Notes under the pieces: generated by a model
The model's database searches: none
Seen by the model: only the letters and a program-made list of their open reading frames with translations
What the model was told of the DNA's origin: nothing
Translations under genes and position numbers: made by a program
Origin: DATACQ01 sp036555515
GTDB lineage: Bacteria; Desulfobacterota; Binatia; UBA9968
NCBI GenBank assembly: GCA_036555515.1
Contig: DATBLC010000063.1
Location: 15,043 to 79,042, forward strand
Reading direction: 5' to 3'
DNA length: 64,000 bases
Shown here: in pieces, positions 33,970 through 43,275 of the stretch
Layout: every line of letters begins with the position of its first letter
How positions within the stretch are numbered: the first letter of the stretch is position 1

Positions 33970-34764
33970 TCACTGCGTTGCGCCGATCAGATGTTGCCGC
34001 GGGTCGATGGCGATACCGGCGAACCTCACTTCATAGTGGAGATGCGGACCAGTGCTGTTTCCCTTATTGCCCACCTGAGCGATCGGTTGACCCTTGCGCA
34101 CGCGCTCGCCTTTGCGGACCAAGACCTTGGAGAGGTGGGCATAATGAGTTTTGATCTGCTGGCTATGGTTTAAAATTATCGTCCCGCGCTGAGCGTCGGT
34201 GGACTCCACCACCGCGTCACCGGAAGCATGGACCGGAGTTCCTATGGGTTTGGGAATATCCAATCCAGCGTGATACTGCATCTCGCCCGTCCACGGAGAA
34301 GGCCGCATGCCGACGCCGGAACTTACCCGGCCTTTTACCGGCCAGCCGGAAGGCAGGGCTGCAATCATTTTCGCGAGTTCCTCCTGCAGAGCGGCAAGGA
34401 TCTCATGTAACTCATCTCCTTCATGCCTGCCCTCAAAAGATCTCTTACTTCGCCGCGGCAACGACGCCTGAATTCTTTCACGCAGGCCTTTCCAGCGAGA
34501 AAGCGTTTCCTGGACCTCTCTCGCCCGGTCCCGTAAGACCGATAACTTCTCTATTTGAGATTGATCGAACTTCTCTATTTGAGGTTGGCCGGCAGCGACG
34601 ACCTCATCGACCTCTTTTTCCGGCGCGTCGAGATACCGGCTGAAAAACCATCCGCAAATCGACAAAAATAGCACGCCCACCAGCACCCGAAGCTTTTCTC
34701 GTGAGACTACGAAACGGCGCATTTGCGCGCCGCGGAGAACGATGATCGAGTACGGGCTATGCAA
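33970..34764 (-). CDS. M23 family metallopeptidase, membrane-anchored
   Basis: 264 residues from TTG 34764, chosen because AAGGAG lies 9 bases upstream inside the bactofilin gene and no site precedes ATG 34722. One transmembrane segment at about 27-43 (VLVGVLFLSICGWFF), a coiled-coil region about 70-150, then a LytM/M23 domain with the zinc motif HAGLDIPKPIGT (H..D) and THYAHLSKV plus GPHLHYEV (H-x-H). All ligands are present, so it is probably an active D,D-endopeptidase on peptidoglycan. It overlaps the bactofilin stop by 8 bases; M23-bactofilin pairs shape the wall in several Gram-negative bacteria. Confidence 0.85.
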   Translation of the reverse strand: MHSPYSIIVLRGAQMRRFVVSREKLRVLVGVLFLSICGWFFSRYLDAPEKEVDEVVAAGQPQIEKFDQSQIEKLSVLRDRAREVQETLSRWKGLRERIQASLPRRSKRSFEGRHEGDELHEILAALQEELAKMIAALPSGWPVKGRVSSGVGMRPSPWTGEMQYHAGLDIPKPIGTPVHASGDAVVESTDAQRGTIILNHSQQIKTHYAHLSKVLVRKGERVRKGQPIAQVGNKGNSTGPHLHYEVRFAGIAIDPRQHLIGATQ

Positions 34765-35128
34765 GATTCTCTTCTCCTTGGCGGCTCGTCTTGCACTGAC
34801 CGTCGAACACCGCGCCCTCCTCCAGCACCAATATGGGCGTCACAATATTGCCGAAAATCCGCGCGCTGCGGCTCAACTCGATGCGTTCGCGGCCGGTGAT
34901 ATTGCCTTTCACCTGGCCACTGATGAAGGCGACCGTTACCTGAACTTCGGCTTCGACCTCGCCCTCCGATCCCAAGTAAAGCGTGTCGGCAGAAAACAAT
35001 TCGCCGTGGAATTTCCCGTTCATCGCCACTGTCCCGACAAAAGACAGACGGCCCTGCGCGTCGCAGCCGTGATCGATGACCGATGTCGCAGCGTGATTGG
35101 AATTCGAACTCTTTCTCCAGAGTCGCAT
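34757..35128 (-). CDS. Bactofilin (polymer-forming cytoskeletal protein)
   Basis: 123 residues from ATG 35128 (GAGGG upstream; a GTG at 35134 is also possible). The central bactofilin beta-helix core runs from GRLSFVGTVAMNGKFHG through LGSEGEVEAEVQVTVAFISGQVKGNI to VTPILVLEEGAVFDGQC, with short polar tails. Bactofilins polymerise without nucleotide under the membrane. Translational overlap with the M23 peptidase gene suggests the filament positions that hydrolase. Confidence 0.85.
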   Translation of the reverse strand: MRLWRKSSNSNHAATSVIDHGCDAQGRLSFVGTVAMNGKFHGELFSADTLYLGSEGEVEAEVQVTVAFISGQVKGNITGRERIELSRSARIFGNIVTPILVLEEGAVFDGQCKTSRQGEENLA

Positions 35129-35150
35129 AATCACTTACCCTCTAAACTGT

Positions 35151-35502
35151 TTATTTATAGAACTCGCAAAACAGGCCCGTGCTGCGAATCCCGCGTGCGA
35201 AAAATTTAACGGTGGCCGCAACATCCATGCCACCACGGCGCAAGTTGAGGGAATGATGACAGAGCGCGACATCACAGCCCTGTTTTCGACAACAATCTAA
35301 GCAATAATAAGGATACCTGTCCGAAGCGGTTCGTTTCTGTGCACACTTCGAGCCGTTCAATGCCCGCTAAAAACCCCTTCTTCGTTATCCAAAACACTCG
35401 ACTCTGAGCGAATAGATGCGCGCTACCGGTCGCCCCAAATCCGACCCATCCGGCCGCCCTTTGAGCACTCCGTTTTTGGATCCGTTCCATGACGGCATAC
35501 AT
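35151..35502 (-). other. Gene-free stretch with no recognisable content
   Basis: Between the bactofilin start (35128) and the ABC ATPase stop (35598) are about 470 bp. Several short minus-strand frames (60-77 codons) exist, one beginning MERIQKRSAQRAAGW, but none has a convincing ribosome site or a family I know. It may be a decayed gene or the control region for the bactofilin operon. Confidence 0.35.
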
Positions 35503-35597
35503 TGAGCGGTCGAGATTTTAGTGATTTCGCAGAGAGATAATAAGGCACCCGTAACGGGTCCAAAAACCGCTCGTCTGAGGAGAGGAAAATCAGAACC

Positions 35598-36692
35598 TTA
35601 ACAGGCATCCGACATCGGGATTATGGCGCACCGGGCGGGATCCACCGAGACATATACTTTCTGCCCCTCGGCCAAATCGTTGTAGGGGTCGACTTTGGCG
35701 CGCAAAGAAAACCCATCGCAAGAGACCTCACAATCGATAAAATCTCCCAGGAAGATTTTTTCTTTGATTTCTCCGCTCCAGATGTTTTGCCCTGATGACG
35801 GAGCCATACTCGACAGCCGGAGGCTTTCGGGTCTGACCAGCACTAACACCCTGTCGCTCGCCGTAGTTGCATTTGTGCGGCAAAAAATTTCGCCGAACGG
35901 CACTTGAACAATACTTGCGCCTGCCTCTTCGCCCTTCATCTTTCCGGGTATGATATTGGTCATGCCGATAAAGTTGGCGGCAAAGCGGGTCTTGGGATGC
36001 AAATAGATATCCTGTGGACTGCCGATCTCGACGATCTTGCCCGCATGCATCACGGCAATCTGGTCGGAAATCGTCAGCGCTTCGATCTGATCATGGGTCA
36101 CATAGAGCGAGGTGATTTGAATCCGCTTCTGCAGACTGCGGATTCCGGAGCGCATCTCCTCCCTGAGCTTTGCATCCAGATTGCTCAGCGGCTCGTCTAG
36201 GAGCAAAACCTCCGGATTGCCCGCCAGGGCGCGCGCCAGAGCAACTCTTTGCTGTTGGCCGCCGGACAGCCTGGGCGCCGGCCTGTCTTCAAGATCGAGG
36301 AGCCCCACGGCATCGAGCGCGCCGCGCGCGCGGTCTTTCGCCTCGGACCGCGAAAAGCCTTTACTCTTCAGCGGATAGTAGACATTCTGAAATACCGTCA
36401 TGTGCGGCCAGATGGCGTAGGACTGGAAAACCATGCCGATGTGGCGCTTGTTGGGCGGCACCGAGATGCCCCGCCTCGCGTCGAACACTACGCTTTTTTC
36501 TATGGCAATCTCGCCACTGGTGGGAGTTTCCAAACCGGCAATGCATCTGAGGGTCGTCGTTTTGCCGCAGCCGCTGGGCCCCAGAAGAGTGAAGAGCTTG
36601 CCGGCCGGAACAGTAAATGAAACGCCGTCCACCGCCCTGACTTCCTTGACGCCGTCGAAAAAGACTTTGCTTAGATTCGTCGCGTTTATCAC
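35598..36692 (-). CDS. ABC transporter ATP-binding protein, ferric/polyamine type (FbpC/PotA-like)
   Basis: 364 residues from GTG 36692, 4 bases after the permease stop; the longer frame to 36755 would overlap the permease. Walker A GPSGCGKTT at about 39-47, Q-loop VFQSYAIWPHM, signature LSGGQQQRVALARAL, Walker B VLLLDEPLSNLD, H-loop YVTHDQIEAL. A C-terminal TOBE-type domain (about 235-364, LVRPESLRL ... VYVSVDPARCAIIP) marks the CUT1/ferric family. Energises the two-domain permease encoded upstream. Confidence 0.9.
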   Translation of the reverse strand: MINATNLSKVFFDGVKEVRAVDGVSFTVPAGKLFTLLGPSGCGKTTTLRCIAGLETPTSGEIAIEKSVVFDARRGISVPPNKRHIGMVFQSYAIWPHMTVFQNVYYPLKSKGFSRSEAKDRARGALDAVGLLDLEDRPAPRLSGGQQQRVALARALAGNPEVLLLDEPLSNLDAKLREEMRSGIRSLQKRIQITSLYVTHDQIEALTISDQIAVMHAGKIVEIGSPQDIYLHPKTRFAANFIGMTNIIPGKMKGEEAGASIVQVPFGEIFCRTNATTASDRVLVLVRPESLRLSSMAPSSGQNIWSGEIKEKIFLGDFIDCEVSCDGFSLRAKVDPYNDLAEGQKVYVSVDPARCAIIPMSDAC

Positions 36693-36696
36693 GACG

Positions 36697-38445
36697 CTAT
36701 CTCTCGTGCACGGAAAAATGAGTCGCAAACAGGCGCGTGCCCAGCGCGACGGCACTCAGCGCGACGATGAGGAGCACGCCGAGGGCGGACAGCTCCGAGA
36801 AGCGGCCCGACTCATAGAGGCCGTAAATCACGACGGGGAGGACCTCCGTGCCCAGGTGACTGAGCAATACCGGCAGCGACAGCGCTTTAAAGGTCAGCGC
36901 CAAAACATAAAACCAGCCCGCCGCCACGCCGGGAAGAATCAACGGCAACACGACGCGCACGAATGTTCTGAGCCACGACGAGCCGGAGATCACCGACGCC
37001 TCTTCCAGTTCCGGATGGAGCTGCAACAGCGCGGTGTGGCAAGCGCGCAGCGCGATGGGAACATATTTGGTTACGTAGGCGATAACTAGAATCCATAACG
37101 TCCCATATACCGGAATCGGCAAGGTCAGATACATCCACAGCAGTGCCAGACCGATAACGATTCCGGGAAACGCCATGGGCGTGAAAGCGACAACGTCCAA
37201 AAGCTTTCTGCCGCGAAGCCTGGTGCGCACCACCACCCAGGCCACCGCGGCGGCAAGCACCGCTGCCGCAGTCGCGCTCAAGATCCCCACCACCACGTTG
37301 TTGAAAAGGGCTTGATAGAACATATCCAGGCCAAGCACCGTCCGGTAGTTATCCAGCGTCAGCGCCGACAACAGCTCCCGTGACGGTCTTTGGTAGATGG
37401 GCAGAACCGACGTCAAAGCCACCACGAGAAACGGCAGAATCACGCCGATGAACAGGATAAGGGACGACAGCAGCAGCGTCAAATAACGCCAGCGGCCCAA
37501 ACGTTGAGTGCGCGGCCGGTAACCTTTGCCGGTGATCGTCGCGTATTTTTCCGACGACGCAGTGGCTTTGAGATAGAGCGCCACGCCCACGGAGGCGACT
37601 ACGAGATAAAAAGTTGAGTAAGTTCCCGCCAGGTTGTAGTCCGGCGGTTGGTACATGCGCAGAGCCAGAAAAATCTCGCTGGCGTAAACTTTGATGTCCG
37701 CCGGCAATCCAATCACCGCCGGCACTTCGAAGGTCTCGATACCGCGCACGACCAAGAGGAGCAGCACGGCAAGGATGGTCGGGATCATTAGCTTTAGATT
37801 TACATGCCAAAAAGTGGTCAAGCCGCCCATGCCCGAGGCGCGCCCGGCTTCCTCCAACGCCGGGTCCATGGAACGAAACGACGCGGCCATGAGAAAAAAC
37901 GGCAACGTGATGTTGTCGATGCCGAAAACCCAGATCATCCCCGCCATCGAATAAAGATTGAATGGCGCGCTCGAGAAGCCCAGCTGCTCGATGAAAAATC
38001 TATTGATCCAGCCGATCTTCGGGCTGAGCAAGAGAACCCAGGCGATGGTCGTCAAGATGCCGGGAATTACGAAAGGAAACAGCGCCAATCCATAGATCAT
38101 ACCCTTGAACGGCGTGTCCGTACGCTCCGTTACCCAGGCGAGAAAGGCGCCGAAACCGAAGGAAACGATCGCCGCTCCCGCTGCGAATACCATCGTGCTC
38201 CAGGCCAGCTTGAAAAGGCTCAAATCGCCGTAGGCCCGGACGTAGTTCACCAACGTAAAAGACGCAGCGGTCCCTGGCGGGCCGTCCCGGAAAGTGCCGT
38301 AGAGAATCATTATCAGGGGAATCAGTGTGAGATAGACGACGACTCCCAGCAGGATCAGCAGGATGAGATTTTTGCCGATGGCATGCCTCGTTACGGAGGT
38401 GAAAATATGGTCAGCGGAAGAAAACTTTTTTCGCCATCGCCGCAT
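36697..38445 (-). CDS. ABC transporter permease, double-domain ferric type (FbpB-like)
   Basis: 582 residues with about 12 hydrophobic helices and two binding-protein-dependent transport signatures, LEEAGRASGMGGLTTFWHVNLK near 200 and LEEASVISGSSWLRTFVRVVLP near 490, the EAA loops that dock the ATPase. Two permease halves fused in one chain are characteristic of Fe3+-type (FbpB, SfuB) importers. The start at ATG 38445 overlaps the binding-protein gene by 35 bases. Order is binding protein, permease, ATPase, all minus strand. Confidence 0.9.
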   Translation of the reverse strand: MRRWRKKFSSADHIFTSVTRHAIGKNLILLILLGVVVYLTLIPLIMILYGTFRDGPPGTAASFTLVNYVRAYGDLSLFKLAWSTMVFAAGAAIVSFGFGAFLAWVTERTDTPFKGMIYGLALFPFVIPGILTTIAWVLLLSPKIGWINRFFIEQLGFSSAPFNLYSMAGMIWVFGIDNITLPFFLMAASFRSMDPALEEAGRASGMGGLTTFWHVNLKLMIPTILAVLLLLVVRGIETFEVPAVIGLPADIKVYASEIFLALRMYQPPDYNLAGTYSTFYLVVASVGVALYLKATASSEKYATITGKGYRPRTQRLGRWRYLTLLLSSLILFIGVILPFLVVALTSVLPIYQRPSRELLSALTLDNYRTVLGLDMFYQALFNNVVVGILSATAAAVLAAAVAWVVVRTRLRGRKLLDVVAFTPMAFPGIVIGLALLWMYLTLPIPVYGTLWILVIAYVTKYVPIALRACHTALLQLHPELEEASVISGSSWLRTFVRVVLPLILPGVAAGWFYVLALTFKALSLPVLLSHLGTEVLPVVIYGLYESGRFSELSALGVLLIVALSAVALGTRLFATHFSVHER

Positions 38446-39430
38446 AATGCGCGTAGTTCTGGCCGGTCAGTTTTGAGTCGAGAAAGTGAATTTTTAGCTC
38501 CTTCGATTGCAGCGATTTGTGAAAGGTATCAACCTCCGGATGGGCCGGCACCTTACCCCAGGTGCGCACGATCTGCTGCGCTTCTTTCGAGAGATAGAAA
38601 TCGACGAAGAGCCGGGCGGCGTTGGGATGGGGCGCATTGGCCGAAATCGCCACGGCGCCGCGCAGCGCCACCAGCGGATCGAAAGTTCTGATCCAATCCA
38701 CCGGCGCCCCCTTGGCTTTGAGCACTTCCAGATGGTGCACATAGGCCTGTGCCAGCGGCGACTCGCCGGCGGCGAGCAGCTCGGCTATCTGCGACGCCCC
38801 TCGACGCAACGCGATCTTCTGACGGGCCAATCCTTCGGCCAGCTTGGCCGCCTGTTCCGGGCCGAGTCTTTGTTCCCATCCCGCATAGAGCCGATAATCG
38901 AGAACCTCGACCATGATTTTGCTTTGCCACTTGGGGTCGAGCAGATCGAACCAGGATTTGGGCGCTTCCTTTTCCGCTACCAGTTTGGTGTTGTAGCCCA
39001 TGACCTTGATTGTATAGTCATCCGTCGTCCAGTAGCCCTGAGAATCTTTCATAGCCGGTGAAAATTTATCGGCGGCGGGCGACTGATAGCGAGCAACGAG
39101 ATTGTCCCGTTTGAACCGCTCCACGTCGAAATCAAGAACCCGAATAACGTCGGCAATATATTTTCCAGCGCGCTTCTCGAAAATGAACTTTTCCACCAGC
39201 TCCGGCGCGCCGGTGCGAACCGCCTGCGCTTTGACAAATGGGTATTTCCTCATAAAGGCGTCGAGCAACGGTTTGCTATCCGGCGGCGATGTCGTCGTGT
39301 ACCAAACCACCTGGCCTTCCTTCTTCGCGCCGGCGATCAAACTTTCGTCGGCCCAAACAGCCGCGTGCAAGTTAACGACGAGCACGCCGGCGACGGCCAA
39401 CGCTTTAACCATCCGGATTACGAGTTTCAT
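38411..39430 (-). CDS. Extracellular solute-binding protein, ferric type (FbpA-like, family 1)
   Basis: 339 residues from ATG 39430 (CGGAGG 6-7 bases upstream; the frame runs on upstream but without site). Signal peptide ends near VWA (about residue 25). Mature start ESLIAGAKKEGQVVWYTTTSPPDSKPLLDAF is that of FbpA/AfuA-like proteins; also SWFDLLDPKWQSKIMVEVLDYRLY and FVDFYLSKEAQQIV. Periplasmic component of the following permease and ATPase. The usual paired tyrosines for Fe3+ are not obvious, so another ligand is possible. Confidence 0.85.
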   Translation of the reverse strand: MKLVIRMVKALAVAGVLVVNLHAAVWADESLIAGAKKEGQVVWYTTTSPPDSKPLLDAFMRKYPFVKAQAVRTGAPELVEKFIFEKRAGKYIADVIRVLDFDVERFKRDNLVARYQSPAADKFSPAMKDSQGYWTTDDYTIKVMGYNTKLVAEKEAPKSWFDLLDPKWQSKIMVEVLDYRLYAGWEQRLGPEQAAKLAEGLARQKIALRRGASQIAELLAAGESPLAQAYVHHLEVLKAKGAPVDWIRTFDPLVALRGAVAISANAPHPNAARLFVDFYLSKEAQQIVRTWGKVPAHPEVDTFHKSLQSKELKIHFLDSKLTGQNYAHYAAMAKKVFFR

Positions 39431-39453
39431 TTCAACCTCCGTCTCTCGTTTGC

Positions 39454-40302
39454 TCACTGCGCGGGACTTGTGATTTCCCACCAATTGTCGTCCGGGTCGC
39501 TCAACATAAACGAAACGACGCGGTCTTTGTCCACCGGCTCGGTGAGCCGCGTAACGCCGACTTCTTTGGCGGATTCCTGTAACCATCTGTGCGCCTCGGT
39601 TACGGCTGAGACCGACTCGAGGGCGAGGGTAAAGCGCTGGTTGGGTCCGAGTATTTTTTTCTCGGCCGCCGGCACCTGAAGACTTACGATATACCAAGGC
39701 ATCGCAGCATGCTTCAGGTAATGCGGTTTCACACTGGGTGATGGAGAGACCACGTCCAGACCCAACACCTCGCGGTAAAAACGGCGCGACACGTCGAGAT
39801 CGTTACTCTCGATGGTGCCATGACTAAGGGCTTGAGGAACGTAACCTCTGCCCGGAAATTTTTCCTCGGGCAGCAACGATTTCCAATGCGGCAAGACGTT
39901 AGCCCCCAACCCAGCCTTAACGGCAAGCTCATAGGACTCGATCTCCCACCAGTTACCCCCGGGTTCTAAAAAGTGCACCGAGCGTGCCATGTGATAATTT
40001 CTCGGCTTCATGATCTGAATTTGAAATTCGTCTTTCTTCTGTTCGAGATAGGCATCGGCTTTATCGATCTCGGCATTGGTCGCAACCCTGAGCCCATAGT
40101 GATTTCTGAGCGGCTTGTCCGGCGCGTTGGGCCCGCCCTCATGAATTATCAGCAGCCAATCGGTGTTCGGATGTTTTACCGTCACCTCTCCGCCTTTTTC
40201 ATCGACCACCTCTAAAGCGAGAAGGTCCGTTAGAATGGGCAAGGTCTGCTTGAGGGAGCGGCACTCATAATGGCCGTTGACCAGCGCGATCGGTTTAAGC
40301 AT
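39454..40302 (-). CDS. Two-module VOC protein (extradiol-dioxygenase-like), paralogue 1
   Basis: 282 residues; AGGAGGT just upstream of ATG 40302. Module 1 (about 1-140) with NGHYECRSLKQTLP, NHYGLRVAT and EPGGNWWEIESYE; module 2 (about 155-282) with LSHGTIESNDLDVSRRFY, LKHAAMPWYIVSL and DPDDNWWEI. Both modules keep a His...His...Glu set, as needed for a divalent metal; type I extradiol dioxygenases use the one in module 2. Two close paralogues lie at 40372-41229 and 42365-43213. An alternative is a VOC hydrolase or isomerase. Confidence 0.8.
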   Translation of the reverse strand: MLKPIALVNGHYECRSLKQTLPILTDLLALEVVDEKGGEVTVKHPNTDWLLIIHEGGPNAPDKPLRNHYGLRVATNAEIDKADAYLEQKKDEFQIQIMKPRNYHMARSVHFLEPGGNWWEIESYELAVKAGLGANVLPHWKSLLPEEKFPGRGYVPQALSHGTIESNDLDVSRRFYREVLGLDVVSPSPSVKPHYLKHAAMPWYIVSLQVPAAEKKILGPNQRFTLALESVSAVTEAHRWLQESAKEVGVTRLTEPVDKDRVVSFMLSDPDDNWWEITSPAQ

Positions 40303-40371
40303 AACGACCTCCTGTAATCAGTACTTCCGCCTCCTTTTGAACAACACTGGAACGGAGGTACGATGAGATTC

Positions 40372-41229
40372 CTAGTTTACTGAAACCGGACTCGTAACTT
40401 CCCACCAGTTGCGATCTGGATCGCTCAATAAGAAAGAAACGGCGGCACCGCCCTCTTGTATTTCACCGAGACCGGTGAGGCCCACGCCGTCGCGAGATTC
40501 CTTGAGCTGATGATGAGCTTGAGCGACGGCATCCACGGACTCGACCGTAACCGTGTAACGTTGAGACGGCGTGAGCACCGTGCGCATCTCAGGCTTGCGC
40601 TCCAGGCTCACGATGTACCAGGGCGTGGCGGGATGTTTGATATAGTGAGGCTGAACACTCCGCGACGGGGATACCACGTCAAGACCCAGCACCTCGCGGT
40701 AAAACCGCCGCGAGTTATCGAGATTCAAACATGTGATCGTTCCATGAGTGAGCGCCTGGGGGACGTAACCTCTTCCGGGGAAGCGCTCGGCCGGAATGGG
40801 GGTTTTCCACGGCACCGACACATTCGCGCCAAGGCCGGCTTTGACAGCCAGTTCGTAGGATTCGATTTCCCAAGTGTTGCCACCCGGTTCGATGAAATGG
40901 ACGGAGTGCGCCAGGTGGCGGTTTTGCAGTTTATCGACTTCCACCAGTCCATACTCGCTTTGTCTGGACAACAGATATTCTCGCGCGTTATCGACTTCCT
41001 GGTTAGTCGCGACACGCACCCCGTAATGGTTCAAGCGCGGTTTGTCCGGAGCATTGGGCCCACCCTCGTGAACCACCAGCAGCCAATCGGTATTGGGATG
41101 CTTCACAATTACGTTGCCGTCCGCTTCTTTTACGATTTCAAATGCCAGGATGTCCTGAAGGATCGGCAACGTATCCTTGAAGGAACGGCATTCGTAATGC
41201 CCGTGCGTAAGCCCGACGGGTTTGATCAT
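40372..41229 (-). CDS. Two-module VOC protein, paralogue 2
   Basis: 285 residues from ATG 41229 with GGGAGG about 6 bases upstream (an upstream ATG at 41247 lacks a site). Same modules: THGHYECRSFKDTLPIL, NHYGVRVATNQEVD, EPGGNTWEIESYE; then LTHGTITCLNLDNSRRFY, IKHPATPWYIVSLERK and DPDRNWWEVTSP. Closest to paralogue 1 in the block LAVKAGLGANV. It lies downstream of a TATTAT-type promoter at 41268-41294 that recurs before paralogue 3. Confidence 0.8.
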   Translation of the reverse strand: MIKPVGLTHGHYECRSFKDTLPILQDILAFEIVKEADGNVIVKHPNTDWLLVVHEGGPNAPDKPRLNHYGVRVATNQEVDNAREYLLSRQSEYGLVEVDKLQNRHLAHSVHFIEPGGNTWEIESYELAVKAGLGANVSVPWKTPIPAERFPGRGYVPQALTHGTITCLNLDNSRRFYREVLGLDVVSPSRSVQPHYIKHPATPWYIVSLERKPEMRTVLTPSQRYTVTVESVDAVAQAHHQLKESRDGVGLTGLGEIQEGGAAVSFLLSDPDRNWWEVTSPVSVN

Positions 41230-41267
41230 GGGAACCTCCCAGCTCAACGAACTTTCTGCAGCGGGTT

Positions 41268-41294
41268 ATAATACAGCCGCGCGAATCAACGCAA
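41268..41294 (-). promoter_or_regulatory. Predicted promoter of VOC paralogue 2
   Basis: Minus strand: TTGCGT (41294-41289), 15-base spacer, TATTAT (41273-41268), about 38 bases before the start codon. The same elements and flanks recur at 43276-43302, which supports function or recent duplication. Confidence 0.5.
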
Positions 41295-41308
41295 CCATTG
41301 GTCGTGTT

Positions 41309-42352
41309 TCACCTGGTGGTCGTCATCGGTCGTTCGCGGTACAGATTGTCGATGAAGCCGCTGCGGTCCACGCGCTCTACGAAGCGCAGGTCGAAGAGAC
41401 TTTGCGGCGTTACTTTGCTCGCCGCTGGATTTTGGGCCGCGACCTCGCGGATGACCAGTTCCATGCCTTTTTCCGAGGGGTAGGGCTTGACGGGGAAGAT
41501 GCGCTCGGCGTAGGCAACCCACCCTTGCTTCATCGCCTCGATATCCGCACCCTTCAAATACGCGCTCATGATCCGCACCGACTCGTCCCTGCGGGTCTTA
41601 AAAAAATGGAGACCTTCAGCCATCGCCCGTATGATCCGCAATGCCGTATCTTCCTGGCTGATCAGATCCTCCGTCATGGCCATGACTGAACCCTGGTATT
41701 CGACATTTTTTGTTGTGAGATCAACCAGGAGATTAAAGCCCTCCTTTTTGCCGCGAACAACTTCGGCCGGCCCCACCACAGCCGCTTGTATCGCCCCCGC
41801 GCGCAACGCGTTGAAGCGATCCGGACCGCTTCCGACCTGAATCATAGCGATGTCTCGGTCTGGATCGAGGCCGAGTTCTTTTGCCGCGATCCGCGTGGCC
41901 AGCTCCGATGAGTCGCCGAATCGGCTGATACCGACGCGCTTGCCTTTCAACTGGCTGGCGGAAGTGACATCCGGCGCGGCGATTACCGTGTAGAGCAGGG
42001 TATTGATCACGCCGGCGACAATCTTCAAGCGCGCTCCGCTCAGGTGAGTGCTAACTATGCCCGATGCGCTCACGATGCCTACGGGAAAAGAGCCTGCCAG
42101 CATGGCCTGAACGGACAAACTACCGCGCGCGAGGCTCAAAGTCATATCGAGGCCATGCTTCTGAAAAATACCCGCATTTTGCGCAACCCAGAGCGGGCCG
42201 GACCCGACGCTCAAATTGTTGTAGACCATGTTGAGCGCCAGGCGCCTGTCCTTTGGACTCGATTGCGCCTGGGCGTCGGGACTTGGCAGCATCACCAAAC
42301 TTGCGAAAATGATCGCGCAGAGGTTCAACGACTTCGCCTTTATGTTTTGCAT
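41309..42352 (-). CDS. NMT1-like ABC transporter substrate-binding protein
   Basis: 347 residues; signal peptide to about residue 29 (ends DAQAQ). Motifs: RLALNMVYNNLSVGSGPLWVAQNAGIF, ASQLKGKRVGISRFGDSSE, AGAIQAAVVGPAEVVRGKKEG. Placed between VOC paralogues 2 and 3 on the same strand, starting 12 bp after the paralogue 3 stop, so the two are probably cotranscribed. This suggests the binding protein delivers the substrate, or a precursor, of the VOC enzymes. The nearest true permeases are elsewhere. Confidence 0.85.
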   Translation of the reverse strand: MQNIKAKSLNLCAIIFASLVMLPSPDAQAQSSPKDRRLALNMVYNNLSVGSGPLWVAQNAGIFQKHGLDMTLSLARGSLSVQAMLAGSFPVGIVSASGIVSTHLSGARLKIVAGVINTLLYTVIAAPDVTSASQLKGKRVGISRFGDSSELATRIAAKELGLDPDRDIAMIQVGSGPDRFNALRAGAIQAAVVGPAEVVRGKKEGFNLLVDLTTKNVEYQGSVMAMTEDLISQEDTALRIIRAMAEGLHFFKTRRDESVRIMSAYLKGADIEAMKQGWVAYAERIFPVKPYPSEKGMELVIREVAAQNPAASKVTPQSLFDLRFVERVDRSGFIDNLYRERPMTTTR

Positions 42353-42364
42353 TTTTCTGTCCGG

Positions 42365-43213
42365 CTAGTTGGCCTCGGCAACGATTTCCCAGCAGTTCGC
42401 GTCCGGATCGGAGAAGAGAAACGAGGCACAACCCGACTCTTCACCTATCGGACCAGGTTCCGAAATGCCGTGGTTTGCGCAATTCTCGCTGAGCCAGCGA
42501 TGAGCCTCAACCACCGAGGCGCTAGATTCCACCGCAAGCGTGAAACGCTCTCGCACACCCGAGGGTATGCGGCTTTTTCCAGGGATCTGTAGGCAAACAA
42601 TGTACCAGGGCCTCGACGGATGCTTGATGTAATAGGGATCAGCGTCCGGAAACGGATGCATCACCTCAAGCCCCAAGACGCTCCGATAAAAACCTCTTGC
42701 CCGCTCTAGATTGAAACAAGACGTGGTTCCGTGACTCAAGCATTGAGGGACATAGCCTCTTTCTGGGAAACGGTTGTCCAAAAGCACGCTACGCCATGGG
42801 GATGCTATTTCACTGCTGAGACCGTGTTTTTTTGCTCCACCTTCATAAGACTCTATTTCCCAATAGTTGCCACCGGGTTCGACGAAATGCACGGAGTGAG
42901 CGATCCGACGGGTCTCTGGCGGTATGATCTTGAGATCGAGATCATTTTTTCGTTTCTGCAGGTATTCGTAAGCGTTGTCGACCTCCTGATCGGTGGCGAC
43001 GCGAACGCCGTAATGGTGATAATGCGGTTTATTTGCGGCGCCGGCGTTTTCATGCATGATCAGCGGCCAATCCGTGTTCGGATGCTTCATGATCAGGTTG
43101 CCGTTTCGGTGAGAAACGACTTCAAGGGCCAACAACTCTTCAAGAATCGGCACAGATTGCTCGAAGGAGCGGCACTCATAATGGCCGTTCAGCAGGCCGA
43201 CGGGTTTAATCAT
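42365..43213 (-). CDS. Two-module VOC protein, paralogue 3
   Basis: 282 residues; AAGGACG upstream of ATG 43213. Module 1: NGHYECRSFEQSVPILEELL, HHYGVRVATDQEVDNAYEYL, EPGGNYWEIESYE. Module 2: LSHGTTSCFNLERARGFY, IKHPSRPWYIVCLQ, DPDANCWEIVAEAN. Keeps the candidate His/His/Glu metal set in both modules. Most diverged of the three in its C-terminal module. Followed by an NMT1-like gene 12 bp downstream. Confidence 0.8.
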   Translation of the reverse strand: MIKPVGLLNGHYECRSFEQSVPILEELLALEVVSHRNGNLIMKHPNTDWPLIMHENAGAANKPHYHHYGVRVATDQEVDNAYEYLQKRKNDLDLKIIPPETRRIAHSVHFVEPGGNYWEIESYEGGAKKHGLSSEIASPWRSVLLDNRFPERGYVPQCLSHGTTSCFNLERARGFYRSVLGLEVMHPFPDADPYYIKHPSRPWYIVCLQIPGKSRIPSGVRERFTLAVESSASVVEAHRWLSENCANHGISEPGPIGEESGCASFLFSDPDANCWEIVAEAN

Positions 43214-43275
43214 GTAAAGCGTCCTTCATCTCGACGGATATCGCTTTGAAGCCCCCAGAGCGTTTTGCTGCGCTT

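Noticed and set aside
37804..38691. Plus-strand open frame of 295 codons over the permease and binding protein
   Set aside because: Opposite strand to a well-supported ferric-type ABC operon; highly charged, repetitive shadow composition.
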